Made by a program: the position numbers and the translations under genes | Source: BRH-c25 sp041690515 | Lineage (GTDB): Bacteria; Bacillota; Clostridia; Lutisporales; Lutisporaceae | Direction of reading: 5' to 3' | DNA length: 7,029 nucleotides | Assembly (NCBI GenBank): GCA_041690515.1 | Contig: JAWLHF010000139.1 | Coordinates: 1 to 7,029 of the forward strand | The notes under the pieces: generated by a model | The model's input: only the letters and a program-made list of their open reading frames with translations | What the model was told of the DNA's origin: nothing | Database searches by the model: none | Part shown: positions 5,666-7,029 of the stretch, piece after piece | Layout of the letters: each line of letters begins with the position of its first letter | Numbering within the stretch: the first letter of the stretch is position 1

Positions 5666-5989
5666 TTATTTACATTCATATATGGATTTTTTATTGCAGA
5701 TACAGCCCTCTGTATCGGTAATCAGATTCATTAGAAACAACATCAGCTTATTGCAGTTTGTACTGTTTAGTGAATAATAGCTCCACTGCCCTTCCTTACG
5801 GCATACCACCAATCCGCATTCCATCAGTACTTTCATATGATGGGAAAGTGTCGGCTGTGAGAAGTCGAAATGCTCCAGTATATCACAGGCGCACCTTTCT
5901 CTGCAGGAGAGAATATCTATTATTTTTAGTCTGTTTGAATCGGAAAGTGCTTTTATGACTTTTGCATTTTCTTCATAATCAACATTCAC
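5666..5989 (-). CDS. arsR: Arsenite-responsive repressor ArsR
   Basis: A 107-residue ArsR/SmtB-type winged-helix repressor that leaves DNA when arsenite binds. Cysteines 29, 33 and 35 in LSCRERCACDILEHF occupy the position of the ELCVCDL metal-binding motif of classical ArsR, at the start of the helix-turn-helix. The recognition helix is FSQPTLSHHMKVL, followed by the wing (GLVVCRKEGQWSYYSL). Further cysteines lie near the C-terminus (CNK, CICNKK, ECK). The start is GTG 5989, 8 nt after AAGGAG. It is the first gene of arsR-acr3-phosphoesterase and should repress its own operon through the palindrome at 6002-6029. Confidence 0.95.
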   Translation of the reverse strand: MNVDYEENAKVIKALSDSNRLKIIDILSCRERCACDILEHFDFSQPTLSHHMKVLMECGLVVCRKEGQWSYYSLNSTNCNKLMLFLMNLITDTEGCICNKKSIYECK

Positions 5990-6001
5990 TTTATCAACTC
6001 C

Positions 6002-6029
6002 TTATATATAGATAAGTATCTATATATAA
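6002..6029. promoter_or_regulatory. Palindromic operator, probable ArsR site
   Basis: A perfect inverted repeat with 13-bp arms, TTATATATAGATA and TATCTATATATAA, around a 2-bp centre. It overlaps the end of the -10 box and the expected start point of the arsR promoter and stops 12 bp before the GTG start. Its size, symmetry and position fit binding by an ArsR dimer that blocks RNA polymerase. Confidence 0.75.
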
Positions 6030-6056
6030 TATATGGCAATATTGTAAAAACGTCAA
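6028..6056 (-). promoter_or_regulatory. Promoter of arsR-acr3-phosphoesterase
   Basis: On the minus strand: -35 TTGACG (6051-6056, 5 of 6 to consensus), a 17-bp spacer, and -10 TATATT (6028-6033, 5 of 6). Transcription should start near 6021, inside the palindrome, giving a leader of about 32 nt that contains the AAGGAG ribosome-binding site. This is the clearest vegetative promoter in the window. Confidence 0.75.
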
Positions 6057-6071
6057 TAATTAAAGTCATTA

Positions 6072-6088
6072 TTAACATGATGTTAACA
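6072..6088. promoter_or_regulatory. Pho-box-like direct repeat upstream of the arsR promoter
   Basis: TTAACA occurs at 6072-6077 and again at 6083-6088, with 5 bp between them, an 11-bp period. This matches the known PhoP box unit of Bacillus, TT(A/C/T)A(C/T)A repeats spaced by about 5 bp. The repeat lies about 16 bp upstream of the -35 box, where an activator would bind. The same bases also form an odd-centred palindrome, TTAACAT-G-ATGTTAA (6072-6086), so another dimeric regulator is equally possible. Only two repeats are clear. Confidence 0.3.
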
Positions 6089-6119
6089 TTACATATATAC
6101 GTATAACGATATGGGATGA

Positions 6120-6776
6120 TTATTTATAAATATTAACAGGCATCTTATAAGTCACATAACGGCCAAGGATCAATATGTCATGATTCGATAGTGCAATGCA
6201 GCCCTGGGTCCAGTCGCAGGTATTGCCACCGCCGTGGATTCCCACCTGCCCTCCCATTGCAGTATGCCATGGAGGCCTTTGTTTTTTTGTCTCTGCAAAT
6301 CTTATCCAATCATACTCTTCCTTGCTAATCATGTTGTTTTCAAGGGCAAGTCCGGCATCTTCGGTATTTGGATAATTCAATCCAAGAAACAAAGTGAATT
6401 TACTGTTCTCATTTCTTGTACATATATAGTAACTTCCTTCAGGAGTCTTTGAGTCTCCCTCAATGGTTTTGTCGCCTATAGGCGAGCTTCCGAGTCCGAT
6501 TTTGAATCTTCCTATGAGAATATCATCACCATAGAGTTCAAGAACACGCCGTGATTTATATATGCGTATATATGTATTGGCAGGCTTTTCTACCGGTTCA
6601 TTGAAGAACAGGGATTCCTCACTGACACCCGTCTTGCTGCTCTTATTATTCACAAGCATGGTCATCTCTCCTCTTGTATTTGGATCATGGGATATATCGG
6701 TATTATCTTCGTTGATGTAACCCAATAAGACCGATACACATAAAGCAAACAGTATGGCATATATTCTCTTTCCCAC
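6120..6776 (-). CDS. Membrane-anchored YkuD-type L,D-transpeptidase
   Basis: A 218-residue envelope protein with an N-terminal hydrophobic segment (about 5-20) without a lipobox, a likely signal anchor or signal peptide, then a short linker and a YkuD domain (about 68-218). The catalytic region is GIHGGG at 179-184 and TQGCIALSN at 190-198, with His181 and the nucleophile Cys193. The classical motif S-x-G-C-I-R reads T-Q-G-C-I-A here, a variant seen in other YkuD members. The GLGSSPIGDKTIEGDSKTPEG stretch ahead of it is also typical. Such enzymes form or edit 3-3 peptidoglycan cross-links outside the cytoplasmic membrane. GTG 6776 has an AGAGGTG site 7-8 nt upstream. It is on the same strand as arsR but has its own promoter and no evident link to arsenic. 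Confidence 0.9.
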   Translation of the reverse strand: MGKRIYAILFALCVSVLLGYINEDNTDISHDPNTRGEMTMLVNNKSSKTGVSEESLFFNEPVEKPANTYIRIYKSRRVLELYGDDILIGRFKIGLGSSPIGDKTIEGDSKTPEGSYYICTRNENSKFTLFLGLNYPNTEDAGLALENNMISKEEYDWIRFAETKKQRPPWHTAMGGQVGIHGGGNTCDWTQGCIALSNHDILILGRYVTYKMPVNIYK

Positions 6777-6783
6777 TGGTGGA

Positions 6784-6877
6784 CACCTCTCATTAAATAC
6801 TTCGATAGTAAATAAGAATTACAAGCATTATGTAGAATAAATATCCTACTGCTTATATTTTGAAGTATTAAAGGAGG
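6784..6877 (-). promoter_or_regulatory. Leader of the L,D-transpeptidase with possible SD-sequestering stem
   Basis: In the transcript CCTCCTT followed by AATACTTC (from 6877 to 6862) can pair with GAAGTATT (6803 to 6796) and the GAGG of the ribosome-binding site (6790 to 6787), with one or two bulges. The 8-bp core is perfect. Closed, the stem would hide the Shine-Dalgarno. About 58 nt lie in the loop. No known riboswitch class is recognised. Confidence 0.3.
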
Positions 6878-6888
6878 AAATATTTAGA

Positions 6889-6918
6889 ATTATACAAAAA
6901 TCATATATTTTGCATCAA
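6889..6918 (-). promoter_or_regulatory. Promoter of the L,D-transpeptidase
   Basis: On the minus strand: -35 TTGATG (6913-6918, 4 of 6), an 18-bp spacer, and a perfect -10 TATAAT (6889-6894). The start near 6882 would give a leader of about 105 nt. The -35 box lies 12 bp from the proposed insertion sequence end. Confidence 0.55.
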
Positions 6919-6934
6919 CAGATTCTGGGATGTT

Positions 6935-6980
6935 TTTTGCAAGTACTTTTTCCCCACTTTTGCAACTTCTTTTTCCCCAC
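6935..6980. repeat. Two tandem 23-bp direct repeats
   Basis: Copy one is at 6935-6957 and copy two at 6958-6980. Both read TTTTGCAA, three variable bases (GTA or CTT), then CTTTTTCCCCAC; 21 of 23 positions agree. They abut with no spacer. Confidence 0.85.
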
Positions 6981-7010
6981 CACTGGGGTGGGGAATTTTT
7001 GAAGCATTGC
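6961..7010 (+). terminator. Interrupted hairpin with T-tract at the right edge
   Basis: TTCCCCACC (6973-6981) pairs with GGTGGGGAA (6987-6995) around the 5-nt loop ACTGG. CTTC/GAAG and TGCAA/TTGCA extend the stem below an internal loop. TTTTT follows the main stem on the plus strand, so it could stop plus-strand transcription. The right arm is an inverted, degenerate copy of the 23-bp repeat unit. Confidence 0.5.
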
Positions 7011-7029
7011 AGGCGGCATTATCGCCTTT

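Larger units (their letters stand above)
6931..7029. mobile_element. Possible end of an IS21-like insertion sequence, body beyond right edge
   Basis: The stretch opens with TG and carries two tandem 23-bp repeats followed by an inverted, degenerate copy. Multiple terminal repeats of about 20 bp and TG...CA ends are features of the IS21 family. No transposase gene (istA/istB) is inside the window, so this rests only on the repeat structure. An alternative is a repeat-rich intergenic region with a terminator. Confidence 0.35.

Noticed and set aside
5644..5679. ACR3 start at ATG 5679
   Set aside because: It lies inside arsR and has no SD, while ATG 5643 has AAGGAG at 7 nt.
6096..6105. TATACGTATA palindrome as an operator
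   Set aside because: A 10-bp AT-rich palindrome in AT-rich intergenic DNA with no promoter at the right distance; likely chance.
6869..6880. AAAGGAGG as a ribosome-binding site on the plus strand
   Set aside because: No start codon with a worthwhile frame follows; the nearest frame is about 30 codons from TTG and runs through the tandem repeats.
6935..6980. CRISPR array
   Set aside because: The 23-bp repeats abut without spacers and number only two, so this is not a CRISPR.

Overview
The window looks like a chromosomal segment of an anaerobic, spore-forming member of the Clostridia. The moderately AT-rich composition, strong Shine-Dalgarno sites with several GTG starts, a ytrH-ytrI sporulation pair, and an arsenic locus built on ACR3, ArsR and ArsM all point that way. 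A genus cannot be fixed from the sequence alone.

Layout, left to right. (1) Positions 1-1260, minus strand: a two-gene unit of a 98-residue unrecognised protein followed by an ArsA/Get3-type ATPase cut off by the left edge. (2) Positions 1366-2311, plus strand: the divergent sporulation pair ytrH and ytrI, with a candidate sigma-E promoter and a 15-bp perfect hairpin after the last stop. (3) Positions 2334-3667, minus strand: a cysteine-rich MarR-type regulator and arsM (arsenite methyltransferase), 15 bp apart, with a promoter interleaved with TTGTA/TACAA half-sites. (4) Positions 3700-6056, minus strand: arsR, acr3, a calcineurin-like phosphoesterase overlapping acr3 by ATGA, and a 19-codon small ORF. 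A clear promoter lies upstream, with a 13-bp-arm palindromic operator over its -10 and start region. (5) Positions 6120-6918, minus strand: a membrane-anchored YkuD-type L,D-transpeptidase with its own promoter and a leader that could pair with its ribosome-binding site. (6) Positions 6931-7029: tandem 23-bp repeats and a hairpin that look like the end of an IS21-like element running off the right edge.

How the genes work together. ArsR should repress arsR-acr3-phosphoesterase until arsenite binds its cysteines, and ACR3 then exports arsenite. The MarR/ArsM unit forms a second branch that methylates arsenite. Its regulator carries a CC-x6-C motif that could sense arsenite directly. No arsenate reductase (arsC) is visible. 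The ArsA-like ATPase lies near the ars genes but lacks recognisable ArsA metal-site cysteines in the visible part, has no ArsD or ArsB partner here, and may serve another role.

The most interesting items are a two-copy TTAACA-N5-TTAACA Pho-box-like repeat upstream of the arsR promoter, the phosphoesterase coupled to ACR3, the cysteine-rich MarR with its half-site array, the small ORF between the two ars operons whose peptide resembles the start of an EF-G GTPase, and the possible SD-sequestering leader of the L,D-transpeptidase. I did not find a wholly new defence or mobile system.
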